Of a stretch of DNA of 64,000 bases, positions 22,213-34,149 are shown piece by piece. The notes under the pieces are model-generated. The model saw only the letters and a list, made by a program, of their open reading frames with translations, did no database searches and had not been told where the DNA came from. Positions within the stretch are counted from its first letter, which is position 1; each line of letters starts with the position of its first letter. Source of the DNA: Tetragonia tetragonoides (taxonomy: Eukaryota > Streptophyta > Magnoliopsida > Caryophyllales > Aizoaceae); contig CM076154.1 in assembly GCA_038025085.1 (NCBI GenBank), positions 35,816,501 to 35,880,500 on the forward strand, given 5' to 3'. Position numbers and translations under genes: made by a program.

Positions 22213-23262
22213 ATGAAGAAGGCGTTGGTTGTGATGGCAACAACCTGGGTTTGCTGGGCGATCATTGTACTATTGCCAATGTTCGTATGTCCATTGTCAA
22301 CCATTAAATTAACACGGGCGCCACCACCACCACCACCCGAGCCCAAGGCAGAATTAACCTTTAACCTTGATGAATTTGATGAGTACTCCTCATTCATAGA
22401 ATCTCTCCGAGATCTAGTAAAGAAACGCAAAGGCAGCTCAATTGCATGTGATATACCAGTGACACCGGCAACAATAGATAATTCACAGCGATTCGCTCTT
22501 GTCGATCTTACAAGCTCACAAAAGACTATCAGACTTGCTATAGATGTGGTTAATTTATATGTAGTGGCTTATCGTGATAGATATCAAAACCAATATCGCG
22601 CCAACTTTCTCAAGGGTGAGTCGCTTGCTAAAGAGTATGTGTTCCTCAAGGGTGAGAGGGGTGTTCTTAGAGATTTTTCATTTGACGGCAGCTACAGTAA
22701 GCTGGAATCGGCTGCAAACATACGTAAACCAGGTAGTGGTGAGCCTGGTGATCGAAGAGATTTAGACTTGGGAATTATTAACCTAAGCAGTGCCATTCTA
22801 AAAATCTATGGTGAAAAATTCAATGACGAATCAAGTGAAGCAAGATTCTTTCTTATTGCCATCCAAATGGTTTCAGAAGCAGCACGGTTCAAATATATTG
22901 AGAATAAGGTAGTCGAAAACTTATATATGTCCTTTAAACCTGATGAAAGAATGATTCTTTTGGAGAAGAACTGGGACAAAATCTCGCAAGGAATTCATAA
23001 GTCAGCTGAGGAAAAACCTGCGTGTTCAAAACTATCACTTACCTTAAGTAGTGGTGAGCCAGGTATTCCACCGTGGGAAGTGAAGGAGGTTAGCACTATA
23101 AAACCTTATATGGGGCTCCTCTTGCGCAAAGACACACTAGCACCACCGCCACCTAGGAGCATATTATCTCATTTTACTTCTGAAATCGTAAGCTCTATTA
23201 TTGTGGCCGAAGATGGTGATGATGATGCTTTTGCAATAGTAGAAGCCGTCGGTAATCTCTAA
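22213..23262 (+). CDS. Ribosome-inactivating protein (rRNA N-glycosylase), intact copy
   Basis: A 349-residue intronless ORF of the type 1 RIP family, enzymes that remove one adenine from the sarcin-ricin loop of large-subunit rRNA; in plants they are defence proteins. Residues 1-30 form a basic-then-hydrophobic signal/anchor, followed by an unusual linker with a Pro run (APPPPPPEPKAE, about 36-47). The RIP domain spans about 48-265. The active-site set is present: Tyr116 in NLYVVAY, Tyr161 in GSYSKLE, Glu222 and Arg225 in SEAARFKYIE, and Trp254 in KNWDKI. A C-terminal extension (266-349) contains a second Pro run and ends in an acidic FAIVEAVGNL segment shared with the broken copy at 1-566. 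No lectin B chain follows, so it is not type 2. The ATG at 22213 is chosen because it gives the signal sequence. AATAAA lies at 23453. Confidence 0.9.
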   Translation: MKKALVVMATTWVCWAIIVLLPMFVCPLSTIKLTRAPPPPPPEPKAELTFNLDEFDEYSSFIESLRDLVKKRKGSSIACDIPVTPATIDNSQRFALVDLTSSQKTIRLAIDVVNLYVVAYRDRYQNQYRANFLKGESLAKEYVFLKGERGVLRDFSFDGSYSKLESAANIRKPGSGEPGDRRDLDLGIINLSSAILKIYGEKFNDESSEARFFLIAIQMVSEAARFKYIENKVVENLYMSFKPDERMILLEKNWDKISQGIHKSAEEKPACSKLSLTLSSGEPGIPPWEVKEVSTIKPYMGLLLRKDTLAPPPPRSILSHFTSEIVSSIIVAEDGDDDAFAIVEAVGNL

Positions 23263-23452
23263 TCTCAAGTGGGCTACAAGTAATGTGTAGCATTGTACGT
23301 GCACGCACTCTGTGTCATCGTGCTAATAATGTGTAATAATGTAATAACAATCTTAATAAGGGGGAAAAGATAGGCTTACTACCAGTTAGCAATCTTCATT
23401 CCTCGGTACTATGTATCCTTTTGTATTATGTAACGTTCACACGTAAATATCG

Positions 23453-23458
23453 AATAAA
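23453..23458 (+). other. Polyadenylation signal of RIP copy 2
   Basis: AATAAA about 190 bases after the stop, in sequence homologous to the 3' flank of copy 1 (805-810). Confidence 0.6.
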
Positions 23459-23598
23459 AGTGGTGATGTACGTACAGTTTGCTACGTATAAGTCATTTAT
23501 ATTATATGGTAATCTCATCTCGGAATGCACAAATCTGAATACTTATTCTTTTAGACATAACAATCTGGAGACAGTGTTTGTGTATACAGAGATAATAT

Positions 23599-23865
23599 AG
23601 GAATCTGGAGAGGTGGATTCACAAGGAAAACACAACAACTTCCAGTGCCCTTCATGCAGATTTAAAAGCAATTGTGCTTGCCCTGAGATGGATAATTCAG
23701 CAAGGATGGAACAATAATGTCTTACTAGTGACAGAATCACAGAAAGCTGCTAACATGATCTCTGCCAAGGAGGAAACTCGACATGAACTGATGTATTTGA
23801 TACTGGATTGCAGGGAAATGCTGGCTGAGAGCCCTACAGTAACGATCAAGTTTGAAGGCAGGTGA
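23599..23865 (+). pseudogene. RNase H-like fragment
   Basis: Translation on the plus strand gives an RVT_3/RNase H-like piece: SSALHADLKAIVLALRW aligns with the catalytic-Glu helix of the family (here Asp replaces Glu), followed by LLVTESQKAANM at the position of the SDS motif, where the Asp is replaced by Glu. It ends in stop codons at 23863-23868 before the last acidic motif, and the start of the domain is missing. It is a decayed non-LTR retrotransposon remnant. A longer RNase H-like ORF also follows RIP copy 1 (15724-16257), but the two are not close in sequence. Confidence 0.6.
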
Positions 23866-23897
23866 TAGAACATAGTAGCAAATAATAACCTAGCTAA

Positions 23898-24240
23898 CAC
23901 TACAACATAACGGGTCAAAGAAGGCGATACAAGTCGCCCTCTTTGATCAAAAACTCGCCTCCTTAGCTTAAGAGGGCAACTTTTGTCGCCTTCCCCACCG
24001 CCTTCCTAGGGCCTCCTTATTAGCCTAATGGGACGCTCCTTCGAGGATCGCCCTGCTTGTTTCCAATCAGACGAGGCGTGCCAAGTCGCCCTATTTGATA
24101 AAAATCAGACAAGGCGAGGTGAGTTGCCTTCTTTGTTTCAAATCAGACGAGGCGAGGAGAATCGCCTTCTTTATTTCAAATCAAACGAGGCGAGCATAGT
24201 CGCCTTCTTTGACGAATCCACCGCCCCTAGTTAAAAAAAA
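23898..24240 (+). mobile_element. CACTA (En/Spm) transposon terminus with subterminal repeats
   Basis: The sequence starts CACTACAACATAACGGG, a CACTA-type end, preceded by TAA. It continues with repeated subterminal motifs in both orientations, such as GTCGCCTTCTTTGA, CAGACGAGGCGAG and CTCGCCT. These are the typical transposase-binding arrays of CACTA elements. The opposite terminus (...TAGTG) was not found in the window, so the element is partial or rearranged. Transposase-like sequence follows at 25510-26563. Confidence 0.7.
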
Positions 24241-24812
24241 GGCAGTGTATTATTTTTAAAAAAATAAAACAAAATTTAAATAGTGCATCTTTTCAAATAT
24301 GCGTATATACCAAATCTGTAAAAGTATATAATTCATATATAAGAAGCCTAATGTTTACATTCATGTTCAACAATATTCACAATCACAAACATGTTCTAAA
24401 CCGCTTCTTGCTGGACCAAACAAAGAAAAATAACCAATGTTGTTTTAAGCTCCTGTTCTTCCTACTGTGTTGCTGCTGTTCTTGCTGTGCTGTGTGGATG
24501 ATGTTCTTGTTGTACTGTGTAACTAAAGTTGTTCTAAGTATCAATTTTCTGTTCGCTGTACTGTGGTGACTAAGCTCTAGATTGCGTTGCCTCCCCTGCA
24601 GAAAAAGAACACAATCAGCAGAAGCTAAGCTGGCTAGATTATTGTCTTTGGTTGTAGAACAGCCCAGGAAGATAAGAGCCATACAATCAGAGCTAAGATA
24701 AGAGTCAATTTCCTATGCATATAGCAGTTTGACATCAGAGCTAATTACCAGAGACATCAATTCTTTTACTGTGCATCAATCTAAATTTCTAACTAACAAA
24801 CATCTCTTCTTT

Positions 24813-25038
24813 CAGACTATGCAAATACATCCAAGGCAACTACCAAGAGCGATGTTTACAGTTTCGGTGTGGTGTTAATGGAACTTGTTACAGGGAAAAA
24901 GCCAGTGGAGCCAGAGTTGGGTGAGAACAAGAACATTATAAATTGGGTTTCAACCAAGGCTGGAGACCAGGGAAGGAGCTATGGAAATTTTGGACAATCG
25001 TGTTTCAGGTTCATTCACGGATGATATGATCCCCTAGA
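24813..25038 (+). pseudogene. LRR receptor-kinase fragment (CEPR1/XIP1-like kinase C-lobe)
   Basis: The sequence begins after a TTTCAG acceptor-like site and encodes [20 protein letters not shown], then [19 protein letters not shown] and IINWVSTKA. These are kinase subdomains VIII-IX of an LRR receptor kinase. The words [20 protein letters not shown] and [13 protein letters not shown] resemble the CEPR1/XIP1 class (receptors of C-terminally encoded peptides), recognised from memory of the family. After GDQG the frame shifts by one base and resumes as [15 protein letters not shown], ending at a stop near 25038. There is no catalytic loop and no extracellular LRR. It lies between the CACTA terminus and CACTA transposase sequence, so it may be a captured host fragment. 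Confidence 0.75.
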
Positions 25039-25509
25039 TTCTATCTTTCTTTTCCCTTCTTCTTATCTATGAGCCCTTGTAAGATAGAGGAATGTAATCA
25101 ATATGACTGCTTTATAGCAAAGCAAGCATCTGCATTGCACAGGACATAAAGGAAATAATTATTTACCTTTATATGTTCTGTTTTTTCCTCTTTTTATCTT
25201 TGCCTTTTATGTTAATGCCTCAATGATTCCCATATAAGCTCCTGCACGTGTTCAAAGAAGTGCTAAGTAAACAACTTGATCCTACAGCAGCTCAGTAAAC
25301 TTGCTAAGTTCCTAATAAAGACAATATCATTCCTTTGTTGGATGGAAAACTAATCTCAGATGCAGACCAAGTATTCATGGCACTTTACATGAACAAGGCA
25401 GAGAAACAACATAATTTAGAGAGTGAGAGAGGACTGAGAGTTGGGGATTATGCAGACTAAAAGAGAACTAAGAACAGAATTATTAAATTACCTTGCTCAA
25501 TGAGAGGAC

Positions 25510-26563
25510 CTAGCTTGGACATCTCATCATGATTGTGTCAAACTTGGGTTGCATCTCGGATCGAAGATTGGCAACCATAACTCGGGATTCTTCTTCTCTC
25601 TCAGCTTCCCTTTCACGGGATTCTTCTTCTCTCTTAGCTTCCCTTTGAAGAGCCTCTTGCTCTTTTCTCTTAGCATCTTCTTTTAGTCTCTCAATCTCAG
25701 CTTGCATCTCAATTTCACGGTCACGTAACGAGTCCAATTCAGTTTGCACCTCAGCTGTCCTTTTCTTCCCCCCTTTTGATAGCACTGGATGCCCATACCC
25801 CAATCCCCTTGCATATCCTGAACGGTAGCCAAGAACACTCTGAAATGCTTCATCAATTGTCAAGTCATCAGCCCCCTTCTCCACCATCTGTTTATCATGC
25901 AACTCGTGAAATTCATGCCACTTTGGTTCAACCAAATCAACAAATGTCCCATCTTTATGCCTTGCAATCAGAAAATGGAGAGAGCAATAAGAGAGATGAG
26001 CACAAACTCATATGACCAACCATTTTTAAGCAAATTAAACTAACCTTAAGGTGCAAGAGATTTACAATGAACTCCAACTTTGAGTATGTTTTGCACCTAG
26101 GATAGAGTTCTTCTTCAGCGGCCGTCATCAATCTACGAAAATTGGGAGGAACCTCCGCATTACCCTCCTCCATAGCCTCTGGATTATTGGTTTGAGCAGT
26201 AACATTGGTTGCATCATAGACCAATGAAGCTATTCAGATATTAGATCATCTTCCTTATCAAACTCATCTTGTTCCTCATCTCCATCTAAGTCTTCTTCAA
26301 TCGGATCAAGAGGCTTTTCACCATGATTGACCCATGGATTGTAATCAGGGTCTATCCCCTTCCTAAAAAGGTGGACTCGCATTGTCTCGCGATCATGGGT
26401 GAAATAATTTAGACAGTGCATGCAAGGACATTTAAGCTCTGAGCCAGGCAAGGTGTCCTTAAAAGGCAAAGTCAAGAAAGTCTCTAACTCCTTTTCGGTA
26501 CGCCTCATGTTGTTGTCTAGCTCTCAACCCTTGGATTTTCATCCAACTCCTATCACCATCCAT
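25510..26563 (-). pseudogene. CACTA transposase-associated and Transposase_24-like remnants
   Basis: On the minus strand an ATG at 26563 opens MDGDRSWMKIQGLR...EAYRKGVRDFL, the start of the En/Spm transposase-associated domain. A frameshift follows. The domain continues in the next block (26508-26230) with its zinc-type motif CPCMHCLNYF...HLFRKGIDPDYNPWVNHGE. A further frame (26224-25955) holds PPNFRRLMTAAEEELYP. The block 25935-25510 encodes WHEFHDKQM...FQSVLGYRSGYARGLGYGHP, which resembles the Transposase_24/TNPA-like family, followed by a Glu/Lys/Arg-rich coiled coil containing a 36-base tandem duplication. The core DDE transposase is absent. It is broken into several frames and not functional. 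Confidence 0.7.
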
Positions 26564-26625
26564 CCTAGTACGAAATGCAATATAAACCTTACACCAAGAA
26601 ACACATATTAGGTTAACCCTACTAA

Positions 26626-29600
26626 TGTAACAACCCAAATTTTCAAAGCCTTATTAAGGCGGAATCCATCCTTAGCGGAAGCACCTCAAACCTTAATTTG
26701 GGCTTGTTACCTCCGTATTTCCTCCCGGAGGAAATACAAGGCTAAACAATCATAGAATTATTAACTGACAGTGATAATAATGAGCTATTGAAAAGAAACA
26801 ATGGATCTTTATTAACTGAATCATAATTGTTTTACAGACATGCTTACTACAACTAAAAAGAAATGACAGTTATCTACAGTTGGCGTTCTCTCATCTAAGC
26901 CCTATTTCCCGAAAGACAACACTTGCAAAAATAAACTCAACAGAATACAAACACTGCCTTCCCCATAAATGGAGAGAACAGGGGTCAAATCAGCAAAAGT
27001 TGAGTAACACCACTCCACTATGTAAAAAGCAATTCCTAAGTACACCTGCCTTAGGAACCATTTCGCACCTCATAGTAAAACTCTTTTCTAAAAAACGTTT
27101 CTGAAAACGAACACTTTTGTTTGAAAACAAAAAATCATATTTTGAAAACGAAAGCTTTTCAACCAACAGATTTCTCGTATAACTTCTCAAAATTCCATTG
27201 AAAGAGTTTACTTTCAAAACCAAAACTTTTGATAATCTCCGCTTTACAGATAACAGATTACAGAACAGAATTCACTATCCAACCACTCTTCATCCCTTCA
27301 TCACTTCAATAATCCGTTTCTTTTATTATGGCATTGGGAAAAGCGAACAAGGTAGTATAACAACAATGGAGATGCTTTACCATGTGTATACTACATCCGG
27401 GAACGTCTTCCCTTCGGGGAATATATATTCCCTCATAAATCGGCCATAACAGATAACGCCTTAGTATGATCATACCCCTTAAGTACTCTCGGAGATAACT
27501 TTACCGTAGAGTATGTCCATCGGAGTACCTTACCTCAGGACATTCATGGTCGATCAAACCATGACCTCAAGGACGGACACAGAATATACAGAATAACAGA
27601 ATTCTCCTTGGATGGTTCACTTTCGAGAACGATCCTTTGGAGTACAGAATGTTCATCAATCATGGAGGTACTTTACCATGAGCTTCTCAACCCACATGCC
27701 ATTGTTTCACTTTAAGTGATTAATGTCTTTACACAAAAGCACATAGCACATAAAGACATGTAGCACAACAATAGTCTTAGTATTCCACTTATCGTCTCTT
27801 TGACAACACTTCTGACCTCTTTGTTTCCGAAAACCCATAAAACTTGTAATACCACTTTGAGATATCGTAAACAAAGTACTTTAGATCTTTAAAACCATTT
27901 GGAACATAATTCCAAACACAGGACACATAACACGTAGAGTAAAAACAAAATAGAAGTTAGAAAGTAGTAGACATGGAAGTTACCTCGTACTATCTACGAC
28001 TATAGGTCACGATTACTCAAAGCAATTCTACCTTGAGCTTCACCAATATTTCATTTTCACTTCCAATAGGTAACTAAGGTTACCAAGGTTACCATAGTCG
28101 AAAATGAGCTCAATTGGACATAGAACTCATGGGAAACACACAAAGTAACTCAAGCTGTAATGCTGGATGGACTGCAGAACTTAAGGTCAAATCTAAAGAA
28201 CTTTTTGAGGGTCTATATGATTACGTTTAAGGAAACAAACTTCTGGGCATTTAAGCTTTATGTCTTAGGGTTCTAACAAAGGTTGTATGATGTCATTATC
28301 ATAAGTATTCAAGGAGATAATCACCAAAGAGTGCAGAGGTATCAATCTTACGGGTTGATTTGCACAGTTGGGAGAAGTGGCGTTTTTTCGAGGGTTAGAG
28401 GTGCGATAACTGAGAACCAAATGGCTCTGTTTCTGGGCTATTTATAGGGCTAGAAGGTGGAAAAGTTTCACATGCAACAAGAGAGGATAAGCATGACTAA
28501 AGTCGGCTAGAGAACACGCTAGAACACGCCAGGTAAGTCGGTGAGGAATGTCGGTTGGATAAGGATGCATTATTGGCTGTATTAGGCGGAATTAAACACC
28601 TATGGTGAGATATTTTGATAGCCTAAAGGTAGAGTGTTCATAAGGATCAAATACAGCTATAGGTTGGGGTTATAGGGCATAGGAAATGTCTCTCCAATCA
28701 TTAACAAGTACATGAGTTGTTGTCGTAAGCTCAGGTTTGTTTGTGGTCTTGCTTACTGATGTTTCTCTTTGCTGTTGGAGCATCACTGGGGGCTATTCTC
28801 ATACACTAATCAAGGTCACATGACATGGTAGCTTGGATAAAAGTATTGGACTATATTAAAGGATAAGAGCAACCAAACTTATCTACAGCAGAGGTCTAAT
28901 GCACAACTACTGCATCGGCTTATAAGTGGCTTGTGTAAAGTTAAGAACTTGCTTGGCAAAAGGGTTTTCATTCTTATCCCTTTTTGGATAAGATCAAACC
29001 TTCATGATAAGGATAAGATCAACTAAAGTTGTGTTTATCCATTGCTTAGCCCATAAGGTACAATTGAGGTAGTAAAGTTCAAATCGTCTTCGTACTCTTA
29101 ATGCTATTCCATTGTGCTTGATTTGTGTGGCTCTTCTAAGGTGATATCCTTTGATATTGGGGCACGAACTGGCTTGACTAACACACTACGAACATGGCTC
29201 TATCAATTGGAAATAATGCTTCGGATAGATAGTGGCTTAACGGCAAAGAAACGGGTCTCGAATTGAACTCGGAATAACTACAAGGTCTATGCTTAAACTC
29301 AATTAGGTTCAAACCTTCTAAAAAATTTCTAATGGTGTTCTAATAGATTTTTTAGAATCGTAATCCAATACCGTATGGGATAATCTCATGACAATTGAAT
29401 GTCAGTTTGGTTCTAAGTATATTACGTTCCGTAATCACAAACAAAGATACAAACTATGAACAACTTGGCTCGTTATATAAACAATTGTTCACATATTCCT
29501 CTCCTTTGATTTCCATAGGGTTTCTTTTGGTTTCTCTCAGATCTCCACATAGGCTCGAGCAAAGTTTCTCTGATGTAAGAAAGGAATACCTCTTGTCTGA

Positions 29601-29719
29601 ACCGGGACAAAGGTTAACAGATTTAAAATTTTAAATCGATTTGGTCAAAGACAACCTCGGTTTTGATAACTTACAAGTTTAATTTCTAATCAATGGTGGT
29701 AATTTTGGTGGTTGTTACA
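26626..29719. mobile_element. Solo LTR, about 3.1 kb, probably Ty3/gypsy
   Basis: The segment begins TGTAACAACC and ends GGTTGTTACA, a perfect 10-base terminal inverted repeat with TG...CA ends. It is flanked by identical 5-base target duplications ACTAA (26621-26625 and 29720-29724). No gag or pol coding is present inside. This is the signature of a solo LTR left by LTR-LTR recombination. Very long LTRs starting TGTAACA-CCC occur in the Tekay/Del chromoviruses, so that lineage is my guess; the strand is undetermined because both ends read the same. It sits 63 bases upstream of the start of the CACTA transposase remnant. ORFs inside it have no family support. Confidence 0.88.
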
Positions 29720-29724
29720 ACTAA

Positions 29725-30613
29725 TCACTATACAACAACTAAACGAAGTTTAGAAAACCAATAAAGAGCAATACAGCCCCACCTCACACACAAATCAGGC
29801 GCACCAACAACAAGAGACGCACTGGCAGCTAACAAAAAAATACAGAAACAACCACACCAGCAGTAACACCAGCCCAGCAGGTGCACCACCAGCCGCAACA
29901 GGTGATGGAATTAACAATTTATGTACTACAGTAGAAGTTGGGCTTAAGTTCTAGACTGTTTTTGCTCTATTGAGTGCTGGGAGGTCCACACATTGAGTGA
30001 TAACTTAAATCCTAGGTCGCACCTCATAGTAAAACTCTTTTCTAAAAAACGTTTCTGAAAACATCCCCTTATATAACTAAGCTTTTTCGCAAGAACATGC
30101 TGTTAAATTTATGGACTTTATACTACATATATATGGACTATTATGTTATACGGATTAATTGTATGTTATATGCTATCTTACGGTTTGGCCCAATATTAGT
30201 GGTCCTATGGATATTAATATTAGGTGGGCTATTATATCGTCTTATAAGGTATAGGGCCCAATTGTGTAGAGACCCACATACTTAACCCTAATTGATGATG
30301 AGCTAATTAGGGATAAGAAACTCTATGTATACAAGGGTTATGGTCCCCAGTTGAACACACGTTACATCTGTCTGACATCCCATCGTTAGAGAGAGAAATC
30401 CTAGTGTGTGTATCAACTGGAAGATGCTCTAACCCTAGGCGATCTTCAATCCGGATCAAAGACTTGCACTTATAGATTTAGGTACGCTTCCGCTTATGTT
30501 CTAGTCTAAGTAATTCGATATGGAGGTTATAGTTTAATTCGGATTTATTCCAACACATGCATCGACAAATTAAGAACCTAATTGAATTTCTTTTTTAATA
30601 TTTCAAGCTCATC
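29725..30613. other. Region between solo LTR and peroxidase, repeat scraps
   Basis: The first 250 bases probably continue the CACTA-related host sequence interrupted by the solo LTR. The part 30017-30062 is identical over 46 bases to 27063-27108 within the solo LTR. The rest is AT-rich, with a stretch at 30340-30560 that looks like an old LTR edge (it ends ATTCCAACA), not provable. The last bases form the upstream region of the peroxidase pseudogene. Confidence 0.45.
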
Positions 30614-31920
<1,307 letters not shown>

Positions 31921-33399
31921 TGAAGAGTGCCTATGTTACTCTAGAGGGGGGGGGGGGGTGAATAGAGTGACTCCAATTTCTCGCGTTTATGCAACTTGAG
32001 AACAGGGTAGAGAACAGCGTTATGGACGCTGTTCTTATGCAGCAGACTAAGACAGAATATAAAAGCAGAACATAAATAACACAAGGTTTTTTTCACGTGG
32101 AAAACCTCCTAGGCTCAATAGGAGTAAAAACCACGACCCAATTACTTGGGATTTTGTCACACTACTTATCTTATAACTAGAGCCAAAATCCAGGATACAG
32201 CACAGTACCTAACACCACCACACACCGTTACTGATGCGTTGCCTATCTCTCAGAGTCACACACTGATCTGAGAGATGCTCTACACTCGTTACTGAGTTAG
32301 AGACCTTACAAATAACCAGATTGTTTGTCCTATTACACGCTTCAACACTAAGAAATATAAGGCCACAAAAACCTATTATGCAATGACCAATCTAAGCAAA
32401 GACTCAAACTGACCAAGACAGGGAACAGGGTTCAAGGTTGTTCTTTGTGAGTACTTGACGTATCTGGTTTGGACGAGTGAACGCTTTGCACAACTGATTC
32501 TGAGTTCAATGATGCACGCAAAGCTTAACCGTACAACTGTGCATATCAAGCGCCTTATATAGGCAGACCCAAAACAAGCTCAGACAGTTAGGTTAAATCT
32601 CTTCACAATATTAATGATAAGATTTACCAAAAGATAGGATAGAGTTTAAGTAAAGATCAAAGACCTTTCCTTAACTCAACCTATGAGATAAAATCCGTCC
32701 AAATTTATTAACAGAAAATCTCGGCCAGCTAGCAAGTGATTTATCAGAATATAATCTCTAAAAGATAATTAGAAATATTCCTGAAGATAATTCACTTGCT
32801 TAAGAATATATACTTGGCCATTAAGTAAAATACTTTTTCCAAGATAATATCTTTTCAAAATAAAATACTTTTCTGTTAAAATACAGTTTTGCAAAATTTA
32901 TTTTTCCAAAATAAAATATATTTCTTCAGAAGAATATTTGTGTGAATATCTCAAAATATAATACACAAAATATTCGTAGAAATAATAAATATGAATTTAT
33001 GCAACCTCGTCCAGATACACAGCTTAGAAGGAACAAGGTCCAATCAAGTTGTTCCCCTGTGGTTCCTTCACGCTGCAGTGCTAGTCATAGAGAACAGGGT
33101 TCACAAGAATGCTCCCCTTTACTCATGGACACATGCACTCAGTCCTACAACATTGTTCCCTTGTCATGATCAATTTAGACTCTTGCTAACTAGTCAAGCA
33201 TAGTACATAAAGACTAATGACAAATGCACTTAACTACATTACATTATCTTCATGTCTTGTTAGGATCCAAGCATCTTCATGAGCAATCATGCTTTGAGCA
33301 TTATACCTTCTTGCATCCTTAAGTCAACCTGCCATCATAATTAGTTCACATATAGATAAGAACACTTTGTTTGTTATCATCAAAACCAGGAACCCAACA
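31921..33399 (-). repeat. 3' LTR of Sirevirus copy 2
   Basis: A 1479-base TG...CA LTR nearly identical to 41798-43270. It has an expanded G run near 31946-31958 where the partner has about six G. Confidence 0.93.
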
Positions 33400-33414
33400 A
33401 ATTCCCCCTTTTTG
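33400..33414 (-). promoter_or_regulatory. Polypurine tract of Sirevirus copy 2
   Basis: On the minus strand, AAAAAGGGGGAATT directly precedes the 3' LTR, in the same position as in copy 1. Confidence 0.8.
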
Positions 33415-34149
33415 ATGATGACAAACTAGTGTGCTTATCTGAGCTAGATACCAAATTAAAAATTAAAGAGAAACAGAACTAACTCAGGCTTACCTTGACT
33501 TACCATTGCTGTGAACCAACCAGGAGAACCACGGGTAAGTAGGAACAGGGTTCACAGCTTCACTATTAAGAACTTCAGCTTAACATTATCATCCATCACA
33601 TTGAGACGTTTGCAGAGAGAAATTTGTGCAAACAGAATTGCACCTTTCAAGACTTTTAGAGGATCAGAGTAGGCAGAGGAAACACTATTTCAAACCAGAA
33701 ATCATTAGACCAGAAATTAAAAAATTTGTGTGCTACCCATCCGTAGTGAATAGGTTAACTAGGCATGAGAATTAAACTAGACTAAACCTAAACATGATCA
33801 TATCAAACCTAATCATAAGCACACCACTCTTCCCCCTTTTGGCATCACCAAAAAGTGTCATGGACATCAGTTAAACATGGAAATATCGATAAGTTAAGCC
33901 AAATTTTAGCAAGAATGTCACAACCATCACCTCCAGGGTTTAAGTGTATGCAAACAAATGCAAGAATTAGTAGCTCAAACCTAGAAATCTATTGATATAG
34001 GCCATCCAAAAAATAGTCAAATCATATAAACCAAAAAAGGACCCAATTTTATACATATGAAGCACAGTCACAAAAGGAAGGTATTGTTACAGAAAAAACA
34101 ACACCTAGAGAGAAAAGAAAAAAAAAACAAAAAAGAAGGAAAACAGGCT
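33415..34149 (-). other. Untranslated 3' region of Sirevirus copy 2
   Basis: Sequence between the env-like ORF and the polypurine tract, matching 4851-5576 of copy 1. No coding region is supported. Confidence 0.5.

Noticed and set aside
23905..24235. Repeat array as CRISPR-like
   Set aside because: The repeats are irregular, in both orientations, and adjoin a CACTA terminus; this is a subterminal array in a eukaryotic genome.
26880..29634. ORFs inside the 3.1-kb solo LTR
   Set aside because: No gag or pol motif; LTRs are non-coding and the frames are short.
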